Origin: Anaeromyxobacter soli
Lineage (GTDB): Bacteria > Myxococcota > Myxococcia > Myxococcales > Anaeromyxobacteraceae
NCBI RefSeq assembly: GCF_022808855.1
Contig: NZ_JAKZLF010000001.1
Span: forward strand, 182,587 to 246,586
DNA length: 64,000 bases
Direction of reading: 5' to 3'
Below, one piece after another: positions 1-8,327 of the stretch. Both the position numbers and the translations under genes were made by a program. Position 1 is the first letter of the stretch; every line of letters starts with the position of its first letter. The notes beneath the pieces were generated by a model. That model was not told where the DNA came from. It did no database searches and saw nothing but the letters and a program-made list of their open reading frames with translations.

Positions 1-802
1 GCGAGGGCGCGGGAGCGCGGCGGGAGTCCGCGACGACCTGCCGGTGGGCGAGCGCCGCCGAGAGCGCGCTGAGGCTCGCGAGCGCGAGCACCACCTCGCT
101 CACGGAGTGAAGCGCGTCCGAGCCCGCGACCCGCGCGCCGGTCGCCGCCGCGTCGTAGAAGAGCCAGCACAGGTTGGAGGCGGCGAGCAGCCCCCAGGGC
201 CACTGCAGCGCGCCGCCGCGGAACTGCCGCGCGATCCGGAACAGCGGCGCGACCAGCACGAAGCAGATGACGTCGCCCGCGACCGAGACCGCGTCGAAGA
301 ACGCCTGCGAGGCGCCGCCCGCGACGAGCGCGTCGGCGGCGTCGCGCAGGAGGGTGGGGATCCCCAGCCCGAGCCCCACGACGAAGACCGCGGCGCCGTC
401 GAGCGCGCCCTGCACCCGCGAGCCGGTGAGCGCGAGCCCCGCGCGGAAGAAGGCGGCGACGAAGAGGAGCGCGCTGCCGACGGCGGCGACGTTCACCGCG
501 AGGATGTAGCCGACCTGAAGCCAGGCCGGCTCGGGGCCCACGAGCCAGTCGCCGTGCGGGCCCGTGGTGAGCTTGTTCACCACCGGCAGGAGGAACGACA
601 CGGCCGACAGGAGCCAGGCGCGGAACATGAAGTCACGCCGCTCGAACGCCGCGGCGGCGGCCAGGCACCCGACGGTCGCGAGCGACTGGGTGACGAGCTG
701 GGTCGCGAACCAGAGCTCGGGTTCCCTTCCGGTCGTCAGCGCGAGCGCGGCGACCGCGAGGGCGCCCGCGACGGGGATCGCGGCGAGCCATCCGTAGCGC
801 AT
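1..802 (-). CDS. Integral membrane protein, C-terminus cut by window edge
   Basis: The reading frame is open from an ATG at 802 to base 1 without a stop, so the C-terminus lies outside the window. The visible 267 residues begin MRYGWLAAIPVAGALAVAAL and hold about seven hydrophobic segments separated by short polar loops, then a charged end starting near AHRQVV. It resembles the 7-TM sensor part of some membrane-anchored signalling proteins, but no effector domain is visible, so I do not assign a function. An in-frame GTG at 808 would overlap the stop of the upstream small gene (GTGA), so the two are probably co-translated. Confidence 0.7.
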   Translation of the reverse strand, partial: MRYGWLAAIPVAGALAVAALALTTGREPELWFATQLVTQSLATVGCLAAAAAFERRDFMFRAWLLSAVSFLLPVVNKLTTGPHGDWLVGPEPAWLQVGYILAVNVAAVGSALLFVAAFFRAGLALTGSRVQGALDGAAVFVVGLGLGIPTLLRDAADALVAGGASQAFFDAVSVAGDVICFVLVAPLFRIARQFRGGALQWPWGLLAASNLCWLFYDAAATGARVAGSDALHSVSEVVLALASLSALSAALAHRQVVADSRRAPAPS

Positions 803-804
803 GC

Positions 805-1017
805 TCACCGGAGCGCCTCCTCGAGCTCGGCGAGGACGTGCTCCGCTGGCCCCTGCCCGAGCAGCGTTCGCAGCATGGGGCGGAGCGACTCGAGGAGCCG
901 CGGCACGTCAGCGGGGCCGATCTCGTCCGGTCTCAGGCCGAGCACGCGATCGGAGAACGTACGCACCACGGCGCGGGCCGTGTCTGGCCCGATCCACCTC
1001 GCGAGCGCCGTCGCGAT
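805..1017 (-). CDS. Small hypothetical protein (about 70 aa), possible ATC start
   Basis: A short, charged, helical protein ending GPAEHVLAELEEALR, containing the stretch RTFSDRVLGLRPDEIG. I do not recognise the family. No ATG, GTG or TTG lies at the natural beginning; a GGGGAG Shine-Dalgarno-like motif stands five bases before an in-frame ATC at 1017, which I used as a tentative start. The frame is open upstream, so an earlier start cannot be excluded, nor can an internal GTG giving about 50 residues. Its stop touches the start of the downstream membrane protein gene, which suggests co-translation and a shared role. Confidence 0.45.
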   Translation of the reverse strand: MATALARWIGPDTARAVVRTFSDRVLGLRPDEIGPADVPRLLESLRPMLRTLLGQGPAEHVLAELEEALR

Positions 1018-1139
1018 GACGTCTCCCCTAGACTTGCCCCCCGGCACGGCGCGCAGCCTAGACCCGCGCGGCGCGCCAGGCAAAGGCCGTGAAGTGTGAC
1101 GGTTTCGTGACGGCGCGTTCCTCGCCTGCGCGGACGCGC

Positions 1140-2192
1140 TCACCGGGCCACGCTCCAGGCCATGTTCTCGCGGTAGCGACGGTCGAACGCCTTCCGCTCC
1201 GCCGAGTAGTTGCAGCCGCCGCCCTCGCCGTCCGCGGACAGGGCGACGACCCCGAGGTCCACCTCGGGGGGAAACGCCTCGAGCGCGCGCTCCACCGCCT
1301 CCTGCGCGGGCGCCCCGCGCGCGAGATCGTCGTAGACGGTCTTCGCGACGAGCCGCTTCACGATGTCCTCGCCGTTGCCCGTGCACGCGACGGCGCCGTG
1401 TGGGCCGGCGTAGATGCCGGCCGCGTAGATGGGGACGTCACCGACCCGCCCGTCGAAGGTGATCGTCGTGCCCCCGGTGCTGATCGCGGCGGCGAAGCGG
1501 CCCTCCGCGTCGCGCACCACCGCGCCGACGGTGTCGGGCGTCCCGAGCGCCTCCTTCAGCGCCGCCGGGATCGGCCCCGGGAAGTTCCACGCCTTGCGCC
1601 AGTCGTAACGGCGCCAGGCCGGGACCGTCCCCTGCTCCTTGCCCGACAGGATCCGGCGGACCCGCTCGTAGCGGGCGCGGCTCTCCGGGCAGACGGGGTC
1701 GTGATCCCGGAAACCCATGGCGCGGGCGAACCGCGTCGCGCCGTCGCCCACGATGAGGAGGTGCGGCGTCTCGAGCACCTTGCGCGCGACGAGCACCGGG
1801 TTCTTCACCCGCTCGATGGCCGCCACCGCCCCGAACCCACCCGTCGCCCCGTCCATCACCGCCGCGTCCATCTGCACGGTCTTCCCGTCCATCCTGAGGT
1901 TCGCGCCGGTGCCCGCGTTGAACCGGCAGTCGTCCTCGAGCCGCACCACCGCCGCGATCGCCGCGTCGAGCGCGGAGCCGCCCTCGCGCAGCACCTCGAG
2001 GCCGCGCTGCGCGGACGCTCCCGTCGCGTCCATCCGGACGCGCGCGCTCCCCGCGCCGCCGTGGACCACGACGGCGGGCGGTGCGCGCGTCGCCGGAGAA
2101 GCCGGTGGCGCGGGCGGGGGAGGCTCGATCGGCGCGGCCGGCACGGGGCCGGACGCGAGGAGCACGGCGGTCAGCGCGACGAGCGTCGTCAT
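1140..2192 (-). CDS. Isoaspartyl peptidase / L-asparaginase, exported
   Basis: 350-residue Ntn-hydrolase of the plant-type asparaginase family, which hydrolyses isoaspartyl dipeptides and asparagine. After an N-terminal signal peptide and a proline-rich linker comes the conserved VVVHGGAGS segment, then ALDAAIAAV and the FNAGTGANL region. The autocleavage site is visible as GTPDTVGAVV, where the Thr becomes the nucleophile of the beta subunit; TGNGED follows in the beta chain. The export signal points to a periplasmic enzyme, unlike the cytoplasmic E. coli IaaA. ATG start preceded by a purine-rich GGGGAG at some distance. A same-strand membrane protein gene precedes it by 65 bases. Confidence 0.9.
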   Translation of the reverse strand: MTTLVALTAVLLASGPVPAAPIEPPPPAPPASPATRAPPAVVVHGGAGSARVRMDATGASAQRGLEVLREGGSALDAAIAAVVRLEDDCRFNAGTGANLRMDGKTVQMDAAVMDGATGGFGAVAAIERVKNPVLVARKVLETPHLLIVGDGATRFARAMGFRDHDPVCPESRARYERVRRILSGKEQGTVPAWRRYDWRKAWNFPGPIPAALKEALGTPDTVGAVVRDAEGRFAAAISTGGTTITFDGRVGDVPIYAAGIYAGPHGAVACTGNGEDIVKRLVAKTVYDDLARGAPAQEAVERALEAFPPEVDLGVVALSADGEGGGCNYSAERKAFDRRYRENMAWSVAR

Positions 2193-2257
2193 GCCCGCGC
2201 ATCGTCTCCCCGAAGACGCCGGGAATCAACGGTGGGTTGGTCCCGGGCGAGCGGGCC

Positions 2258-2830
2258 TCAGCGATCGAGCGCCACGCCGGCGCGGTCGACCGCCTCGCCC
2301 GTCGCGGCCACCCAGGCGATCGCCGGCGCGCAGAAGAGCACGCCCACCACGATCGCAGCGAAGAAGTTCCGGCCCTCGACGAGCGAGTCGCCCTGCGAGG
2401 CGAGCGCCGTCGCGGCGACCACGAGCCCGAGGACACCCGCCGCCGCCCACCGGCGCCAGGCCTCGAACGCGGACGCGAGCGTGGCCGCGAGGCCGAGCAG
2501 CACGTAGAGCGCGGCGAGACCGCGATCCGCGAACACCAGCTCCTTCCCGACCCACCCGAGCACGGCGGTGGCGAGGAGCCCGGCGCCGACGCGCCGCGCG
2601 AGGCTCTCGCCGCGCAGCACGAGCCAGAGGACGCCGAACACCGCGAAGAAGAGCCCGAGCTTGAAGAGGCCGAACCGCGCCACGCCGAGGCCGCGCCAGA
2701 TCGAGTCCTCGGACAGCTCCAGCGCCCGGGTGAGCACGCCCCCCGCGATCGCCTGGAGGAGCGCGAGGGCGAGCGCACCCGTGATGCTCGCCGCCACGTA
2801 CAGCGCGACCGTCCGCTCCGTCTTCGTCAT
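2258..2830 (-). CDS. Hypothetical multi-pass membrane protein
   Basis: 190 residues with five or six hydrophobic segments spread over its length (for example around residues 8-30, 50-72, 80-97, 105-123, 130-147 and 160-178) and short charged loops. No catalytic motif is visible and I do not recognise the family. The ATG at 2830 is preceded by GGAGG at a ten-base spacing. It lies between the asparaginase and the GH57-like gene on the same strand, without overlap. Confidence 0.75.
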   Translation of the reverse strand: MTKTERTVALYVAASITGALALALLQAIAGGVLTRALELSEDSIWRGLGVARFGLFKLGLFFAVFGVLWLVLRGESLARRVGAGLLATAVLGWVGKELVFADRGLAALYVLLGLAATLASAFEAWRRWAAAGVLGLVVAATALASQGDSLVEGRNFFAAIVVGVLFCAPAIAWVAATGEAVDRAGVALDR

Positions 2831-2975
2831 GCGCCTCGTGCCTCCTGCCGCCGGCGAGGAGTCGCCGGGCGGCGGATTCTACACGGGGGCGGCGCGAGCG
2901 CGACGCTCGCCGTGGTGGGACGGACGGAGGCGATGTGGTCGCCCAGGCGCCGGCGCGAGCGGCCTCGCGGCGGGA

Positions 2976-5438
2976 TCAGCGGAGCGCGGGCGGCGCCTCG
3001 GTCCGGCGCGGGGCGTACCCGGCGCGGAGGAGGAGCGTCCGCTCGTCGAACCAGAGCCGCCGCGCGAGCCGGGCGGTCCGCTCCCGGTCGAGCGTGATCC
3101 CGCGCGTGCCCGCCCACTCCCAGAAGCGGTTCTGCGGCTCCCAGAGGTCGAGCCAGAGCCCGACGCGCCGCGCGAGCTCGAGGATCGCGATGAGCTCGTC
3201 TGCGCGCGCCGGACCGCCGCGCCCCGCGACGAGCGCCTCGAGGCGCGTCCGCACGAGCTCCTCGACCTCGCGGCGAACCCTCACGACGTCGAAGTGCGCG
3301 CCCAGCGCGCTGGCGAGCTGGACGGTCGCGAGGAGCTCGGCGATCCCCTCCTCGATGCTCACCGCGCCCGCCCGCGCGCGGGTCGTGACGTCGAGGATGC
3401 GGCGGGTGAGCGTCACGTCCGCGGCGACCCTGAGCGGCGTCGGCACCGGCGAGTCGATCTCCCGCAGGAACTCCATGAGCCGCCGGTTGTCCTCGAACAC
3501 CCGCAGGTAGTCGTCCTCGTACCGGCGCATCGTCCCCTCGAGCAGCACGCCCGCCACGCGGCGGCGCTCGTCGAGGAACAGGTCGCGCAGGGCGTAGTCG
3601 CGCCCCGGGAACGCGCGATCCACCTCGCGCAGGAGCCGGGCGAAGGAGATGCGCTCGAGCTGCGCGAAGAGGATCCGCTCGACCTCCGCCTGCGCCTCGG
3701 CGCCCGGGTACGGCACGAGCCCGCAGCGGAAGTCCGCCGCGCCGAAGTGGACGACGCAGTACAGCGCGTCGACGGCCTCTCGCGTGATGACGCTCTCGAG
3801 GTGCATCCGCCCGACGGCGAGCGTCGCGGGCCCGGACTGCGCCCGGCGCGCAGAGTCGAGCCGGTAGCGGAAGCAGAACAGCTGACCGTCCGGAGGCAGC
3901 TCGCGCACCGTGCTCGCGATGGCGAGGTGCGCCCCGACGCCCTCGAGCGACGCCACGCTGGGGCGGACGAGGCTCTCGTAGACCCGCCGCCCGTCGCCGA
4001 GGGCGGGGACGTTGGACGGGGCGCGCGCGAGCGCCTCGACGAACGCGGGCTCGAGGTCCACGCCGGACGCGTCGCGGACCAGCTGGATCGCGCGCGCCGC
4101 GTACTTCATCACCTGGACCGTCTCGATCCCGGAGAGCTCCGCGAAGAACCAGCCGCAGCTCGTGAACATGAGGAGCGCCTGCCGCTGCATCTCCAGGAGG
4201 CGGAGCGCCTTCACCGTCTCGTCGGCCCCGAGCGGCCGCCCCGCCTCGCGGCGCAGGAACTCGTCCGCCTCGCGCCGATCCGGATCGAGCACGACCTCGA
4301 CGTACCGGTCGCGCGCGCCCCAGGGATCGGTGAGCAGGGCCGCGGCCTCGCGCTCGAACACGTCGCCGAGCGCTGCGCGCAGCGTCTCGAGCGCGGCGAG
4401 CAGCGGCGCGCGCCACGCCTGCGTCCAGCCCGGCTCGGCCCCCGCGTTGCAGCCGCAGTCGGAGCGCCACCGCTCGATCCCGTGCGCGCAGCTCCAGGAC
4501 GAGCCCTCCGCGATCTCCGCCTCCCACTCCGGCTCCATCCGGTCGAGCGCCTGCCCCAGGTTCACGAGCTCGAGGTCGTCGCGCCGGCCGAGGAGGCGCA
4601 GCGCCGCCGCCAGGACCTCGTCCCCGCCCTTCTTGTGGTGGCCGAGCGTCTCGCCGTCGAAGGCGATGGTGAGGATCTCGTCGTGCGCGCGGCCGGGATC
4701 GAAGCCGCCCTCGAGGCGGCGGATGAGGGCGTCGGGGGACGAGAGCGCGTCGCCGAAGGCGAGGTCGCGGGCGATGTGCCCGTCGTAGAAGAACACGGCG
4801 AGCTCGCGCTGCCCCGCGCGCACGCGATAGGGCCGGGTGGGATCGAAGCGCGCGTCCGTCGCGTCCAGCCACTCGCCGCCCGGCGGACGCACGCGCCGCG
4901 CCTGGTAGGGCGAGAGCACGGTGTAGCGGATCCCCTCCTCCGCGAGCGCCTCGAGCGTGGGCGTGTCCGCGGCGGTCTCGGGCAGCCAGAAGCCCTCGGG
5001 CGCCCGCCCGAAGCGGCGGCGGAAGTCGGCGATGCCCCAGCGGATCTGCGTGCGCCGGTCGCGCGGCGACGCGAGCGGGAGGATCGCGTGGTTGTAGCCC
5101 TGCGCGAGCGCGTTCCCGTGCGCGCGCCGATCGACGCTCTTCTGATCCGCCTCGACGACGCGCGCGTGAACGTCCGGCCGCTCGCGCTCGAGCCACGCGA
5201 GCAGGGTCGGGCCGAAGTTGAACGACAGGTGGACGTAGTTGTTGACGATGTCGACGATGCGGTCTTCCGCGCTCTTGAGGCGCGCCGCGCCGTTCGGCGC
5301 GTAGCACTCGACGGCGATCCGCTCGTTCCAGTCGTGGAACGGCTCGGCGGAGTCCTGGACCTCGATGGCCTCGATCCAGGGGTTCTCGCGCGGCGGCTGG
5401 TAGAAGTGGCCGTGCAGGCAGAGGAAGCGGCGCGTCAC
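2976..5438 (-). CDS. GH57-like glycoside hydrolase with DUF3536 domain
   Basis: 820-residue cytoplasmic protein. The N-terminal half is a glycoside hydrolase family 57 (alpha-amylase/branching enzyme type) barrel: it opens with [17 protein letters not shown], has [11 protein letters not shown], the EGFWLPETA motif with the expected catalytic Glu, and [10 protein letters not shown] where the acid Asp and its His partners lie. The C-terminal half corresponds to DUF3536, with the segment [13 protein letters not shown]. No signal peptide. The family probably acts on alpha-glucans, but its substrate is not established. Start is a GTG. The gene is divergent from thiD with 114 bases between. Alternative: a catalytically different member, since the C-terminal domain is uncharacterised. 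Confidence 0.88.
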   Translation of the reverse strand: MTRRFLCLHGHFYQPPRENPWIEAIEVQDSAEPFHDWNERIAVECYAPNGAARLKSAEDRIVDIVNNYVHLSFNFGPTLLAWLERERPDVHARVVEADQKSVDRRAHGNALAQGYNHAILPLASPRDRRTQIRWGIADFRRRFGRAPEGFWLPETAADTPTLEALAEEGIRYTVLSPYQARRVRPPGGEWLDATDARFDPTRPYRVRAGQRELAVFFYDGHIARDLAFGDALSSPDALIRRLEGGFDPGRAHDEILTIAFDGETLGHHKKGGDEVLAAALRLLGRRDDLELVNLGQALDRMEPEWEAEIAEGSSWSCAHGIERWRSDCGCNAGAEPGWTQAWRAPLLAALETLRAALGDVFEREAAALLTDPWGARDRYVEVVLDPDRREADEFLRREAGRPLGADETVKALRLLEMQRQALLMFTSCGWFFAELSGIETVQVMKYAARAIQLVRDASGVDLEPAFVEALARAPSNVPALGDGRRVYESLVRPSVASLEGVGAHLAIASTVRELPPDGQLFCFRYRLDSARRAQSGPATLAVGRMHLESVITREAVDALYCVVHFGAADFRCGLVPYPGAEAQAEVERILFAQLERISFARLLREVDRAFPGRDYALRDLFLDERRRVAGVLLEGTMRRYEDDYLRVFEDNRRLMEFLREIDSPVPTPLRVAADVTLTRRILDVTTRARAGAVSIEEGIAELLATVQLASALGAHFDVVRVRREVEELVRTRLEALVAGRGGPARADELIAILELARRVGLWLDLWEPQNRFWEWAGTRGITLDRERTARLARRLWFDERTLLLRAGYAPRRTEAPPALR

Positions 5439-5552
5439 CGCTGCATGTTAGGCGCGCCCGGACCCCGGGCCCCGCCCCCCGGTGGGCCGCGGGCGGGCGG
5501 GCCGCCGACATGGGCCCGCCCGGGCGGGGGCTTTCGGTTATGTTGCCGCGCC

Positions 5553-6335
5553 ATGAAGGTGGCCCTCACCATCGCCGGCTCCGACTCCGGAGGCGGCGCC
5601 GGCGTCCAGGCGGACCTCCGCACGTTCGCAGCCCACCGCCTCCACGGCACCTCGGCGCTCACCGCCGTCACCGCGCAGAACTCGATCGGCGTCACGGCCT
5701 GGGTGGCGCTCGAGCCCGCCATGGTGGTGGCGCAGATCGAGGCGGTCGCGACCGACATGCAGGTCGCCGCGACGAAGACCGGAATGCTCGCGAACGCGGG
5801 GATCATCGCGGCCGTCGCCGAGGCGGCGGCGCGGCTGCCGCTGGGACCGCTCGTGGTGGATCCGGTCATGATCGCGAAGAGCGGCGACGCGCTGCTCGAC
5901 GCGGCGGCCGAGCGCGCCTACGTCGAGCGCCTGTTCCCGCGCGCGACGCTCGTCACGCCGAACCTGCACGAGGCCGCCGCGCTGCTCGGGCGCCCGGTTC
6001 GCGACGTCCGCGCCATGCGCGCCGCCGCGCGCGACCTCGCCGCGCTCGGCGCGCGGGCCGTGCTCGTGAAGGGCGGGGCGCTCGAGGGCGACCCGGTCGA
6101 CGTGCTCTTCGACGGCGAGGACATCATCGAGCTGCCTGCGGCGCGCGTCGAGACCGAGAACACGCACGGCACCGGCTGCACCCTCTCCGCGGCGATCTGC
6201 GCGCGCCTGGCGCTCGGCGACGGGCTGCTCGACGCGGTGCGCGCCGCGAAGGCCTACCTGACGGAGGGGCTCAGGCGGTCCTACGCCGTCGGGCGGGGCC
6301 GCGGCGTCGTCGACCACCTGCACCCACTGCGGTGA
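5553..6335 (+). CDS. thiD: Hydroxymethylpyrimidine / phosphomethylpyrimidine kinase
   Basis: 260-residue ribokinase-fold enzyme that phosphorylates HMP and HMP-P in thiamine synthesis. The diagnostic N-terminus [19 protein letters not shown] is present, followed by [21 protein letters not shown] and the C-terminal anion-hole/catalytic motif [13 protein letters not shown] with its Asp replaced only in the first position (N for D is common). Length is normal for a monofunctional ThiD; there is no fused ThiE. The ATG at 5553 is the first in frame with homology. No other thi gene is nearby, so it stands alone, divergent from the GH57-like gene. Confidence 0.95.
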   Translation: MKVALTIAGSDSGGGAGVQADLRTFAAHRLHGTSALTAVTAQNSIGVTAWVALEPAMVVAQIEAVATDMQVAATKTGMLANAGIIAAVAEAAARLPLGPLVVDPVMIAKSGDALLDAAAERAYVERLFPRATLVTPNLHEAAALLGRPVRDVRAMRAAARDLAALGARAVLVKGGALEGDPVDVLFDGEDIIELPAARVETENTHGTGCTLSAAICARLALGDGLLDAVRAAKAYLTEGLRRSYAVGRGRGVVDHLHPLR

Positions 6336-6341
6336 GCCGCG

Positions 6342-6377
6342 CACCTCACCCTCCGTGATGAACGGGCGAGGGAGGTG
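6342..6377 (+). terminator. Hairpin downstream of thiD, no U-tract
   Basis: Seven bases after the thiD stop, CACCT and CCCTC (6342-6353, separated by a two-base bulge) can pair with GAGGGAGGTG at 6368-6377. The ten-base-pair stem could end transcription or protect the 3' end. There is no following T run, so an intrinsic terminator is not proven. Confidence 0.35.
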
Positions 6378-6656
6378 GTTCACCGTACGTGCTACACCCA
6401 GATCGCTCGCTCGGCCGCCCGCCAGGATCTCCGAGATCGAGCGGAGCGGTCTTCTACCGACTCTCGAATCGAGCGCATTGCCGAGTATTGCGGTCTAGAT
6501 CGCGAGACCCGCGGGAACACGGCGGTTCGAGCGCGATGTCTAGAAATCTCGGGTGCGGCCTCGCGCCGCATGGGGCCGACGTGGTAATTCGCGAGACCTT
6601 TCCACTCGAAACACGGCTCCGACGCACCGGAGCTCCCACGGCAGGAGGCGCGCCTC
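6378..6656. other. Intergenic region of lower GC, thiD to hemerythrin-like gene
   Basis: The stretch is visibly less GC-rich than its surroundings. It holds a perfect 13-base palindrome, GATCTCCGAGATC, at 6426-6438, and scattered TCTAGA-like bases. I see no gene, tRNA or convincing promoter; the hemerythrin-like gene promoter should lie here. GCAGGAGG ends about eight bases before the ATG at 6657 and is a good ribosome binding site. Confidence 0.5.
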
Positions 6657-7100
6657 ATGTGGATTCAGTGGCACTCGGGTCACGCGGTTGGGATCGACTC
6701 GATCGACGCGAAGCAGCGCGATCTCCTGCACCGCACCAATCGCCTCGTAGAGACCGTGCGCGCCGGACGCGTGGACGAGGCGGTGACGAGACTCGAGCTG
6801 CTGCGGGTCGCCGCCGAGGCCCAGTTCATCGAGGAGGAGGCGAAGCTCCGCCAGGCCGGCGCGAGGAGCCTCGCGCGCCACGCGCACGAGCACGAGCGCT
6901 TCCTCTCCGACCTCGACGAGCTCGTGGACAGCGTCACGCGGCGGGGCCTCGTCGCGCTGCAGGAGGTCCGCTTCACCTCCTGGCTGCCGCGCTGGATCGA
7001 CATCCACGTCGCCCGCACGCACGGCGATCTCGCCTCGCTCGCCCCCTCGCGCGCCGCGCCCGCGCTCACCGCACGCGTCGCCGCCGACCGCGTCGCGTAG
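6657..7100 (+). CDS. Hemerythrin-fold protein with altered iron ligands
   Basis: 147 residues with the family frame of bacterial hemerythrins: WHSGHAVGIDSID, then a helix ending EAQFIEEEAKL, then HAHEHERF and WLPRWIDIHV. In bacteriohemerythrins seven residues bind the di-iron centre. Here Glu60, His75, His79 and His117 are kept, but the first His (the QH motif) is Arg21, the second (HF motif) is Gln56, and the final Asp is His122. Diiron oxygen binding is therefore doubtful; it may bind one metal, another ligand, or be structural. Strong ribosome binding site GGAGG upstream of the ATG. Stand-alone gene. Confidence 0.85.
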   Translation: MWIQWHSGHAVGIDSIDAKQRDLLHRTNRLVETVRAGRVDEAVTRLELLRVAAEAQFIEEEAKLRQAGARSLARHAHEHERFLSDLDELVDSVTRRGLVALQEVRFTSWLPRWIDIHVARTHGDLASLAPSRAAPALTARVAADRVA

Positions 7101-7118
7101 CGCGCGCGATCTCTCGCC

Positions 7119-7877
7119 TCACCGGCTGTAGCCGGCGAGGCGGTAGACCACCCTCCCCGCGAGCTCGTGCAGGGCCTTCGTGCTCTGCGCGAGCGCGCCC
7201 GCCCGCGGCAGCCAGCTCCCGCCCCGCCCCGCCCGCCGGTCGACCGGCAACACGTCCGGTGACAGGCCGACGGCGCGGAAGCAGCCGAGCGCGCGAGGCA
7301 CGTGCGCGGCGCTCGTGACGAGGAGGAGCGAGCGAAACCCGTGGGCCGCGACGAGGCGCGCGGACTCGATGGCGTTCTCGCGCGTGTTGCGGCTGCGCGG
7401 GTCGATCACGATCGCCGCTGCGGGCACGCCCCACCGGACGAGCGCGTCGCGCAGCCGCTCCGCCTCGGACGGCTCGCCCGGCGCCAGCTCGACCGGACTG
7501 CCGGAGAGGAGGAGGTGCCGGACCCGCCCCGCCCGCCAGAGCTCGAGCCCGCGCAGCACGCGGTCGACCGCGTCCTGGAGCTCGGTCTCGCCGCTCTCCC
7601 GCGACGCGTCGGCGTCCACCTGCCCGGCGAGCACGATGGCGGCGTCGTAGACGACCTCGGGGCGGAAGGTGCGCTCGGCGCCCGCCTCCGCGAAGCGCTG
7701 GATCCCGTTGGCCACCGGCGCGAGCGACGGCGCGACGAGCACTGCGACCGCGGCGAGCCCGAGCGCCCACGGCGCGCGCGGGCGGCGGTGGAGGAGGGCC
7801 GCGCCGAGGAGCAGGACCAGGTTCCAGGTGAGGGGCGCGACCGCGAGGTCGAGGAGCTTGGAGAGGGAGAGGAACAC
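7119..7877 (-). CDS. YdcF/ElyC-family (DUF218) membrane-anchored protein
   Basis: About 252 residues. Two N-terminal hydrophobic segments (roughly residues 10-30 and 35-55) anchor a cytoplasmic or periplasmic DUF218 domain: DAAIVLAGQVDAD, HLLLSGSP, the Glu-rich SEAERLRDALVRWGVP, DPRSRNTRENA and LLVTSAAHVPRAL. The SRNTxxNA and HxxRA motifs are hallmarks of the SanA/ElyC/YdcF group, linked to envelope biogenesis. I chose the GTG at 7877 because the residues upstream look like untranslated Arg/Gly-rich noise, but there is no good Shine-Dalgarno, so the start is uncertain. Converges with the hemerythrin-like gene. Confidence 0.82.
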   Translation of the reverse strand: MFLSLSKLLDLAVAPLTWNLVLLLGAALLHRRPRAPWALGLAAVAVLVAPSLAPVANGIQRFAEAGAERTFRPEVVYDAAIVLAGQVDADASRESGETELQDAVDRVLRGLELWRAGRVRHLLLSGSPVELAPGEPSEAERLRDALVRWGVPAAAIVIDPRSRNTRENAIESARLVAAHGFRSLLLVTSAAHVPRALGCFRAVGLSPDVLPVDRRAGRGGSWLPRAGALAQSTKALHELAGRVVYRLAGYSR

Positions 7878-8074
7878 GTGACGGCGCCATGAATACCCGA
7901 TCCGCGCCCTCGACGGCGTCGCCCTGCCCGGGGAACGGCGGCCGTGGGCGTGAGGACACGCCGGCCGTGTCCCACCGTCCACCGCACGCCGATTCGCCCG
8001 TCCGCGTGAGGCTTCTCGCGCGGGCACGCCGGCTGCACTCGCGTGCCTCGAACCCGCAGCACCGAGGAGCCCCG

Positions 8075-8314
8075 ATGTCCCGCATCTACCTGCCGCTCGT
8101 CCCCGTCACCCTGCTCGCCGCCATCGCGGCGGCGTCCGCCTGCTCGAAGCCGCGCGAGCCCGAGACGCGCCTCATCCCGCCGGCGATCCCGCTCGCCGCG
8201 GCGGCGGAGCCGGCGAGGCCCGCTCTCGCCGCGCCGCCGGCCCAGGAGACCGACGCGAGCGGCGCGCCCACGGCGGAGGACGTGCGGGAGTTCGACCGGA
8301 AGGTCCCGAAGTAG
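8075..8314 (+). CDS. Small lipoprotein
   Basis: 79 residues: a signal sequence with a lipobox ending ASAC (Cys near residue 23), then a Pro/Ala-rich linker and a short charged end DVREFDRKVPK. No domain is visible, so it is an envelope lipoprotein of unknown role. GAGGAG precedes the ATG at a suitable distance. It faces tryptophanase, with 13 bases between the stops. Confidence 0.7.
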   Translation: MSRIYLPLVPVTLLAAIAAASACSKPREPETRLIPPAIPLAAAAEPARPALAAPPAQETDASGAPTAEDVREFDRKVPK

Positions 8315-8327
8315 CGCCCCGCCCGGC

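Noticed and set aside
2568..6335. A 1255-codon plus-strand frame ending in ThiD
   Set aside because: Only the last 260 codons are ThiD; the earlier part is antisense to the GH57-like gene.
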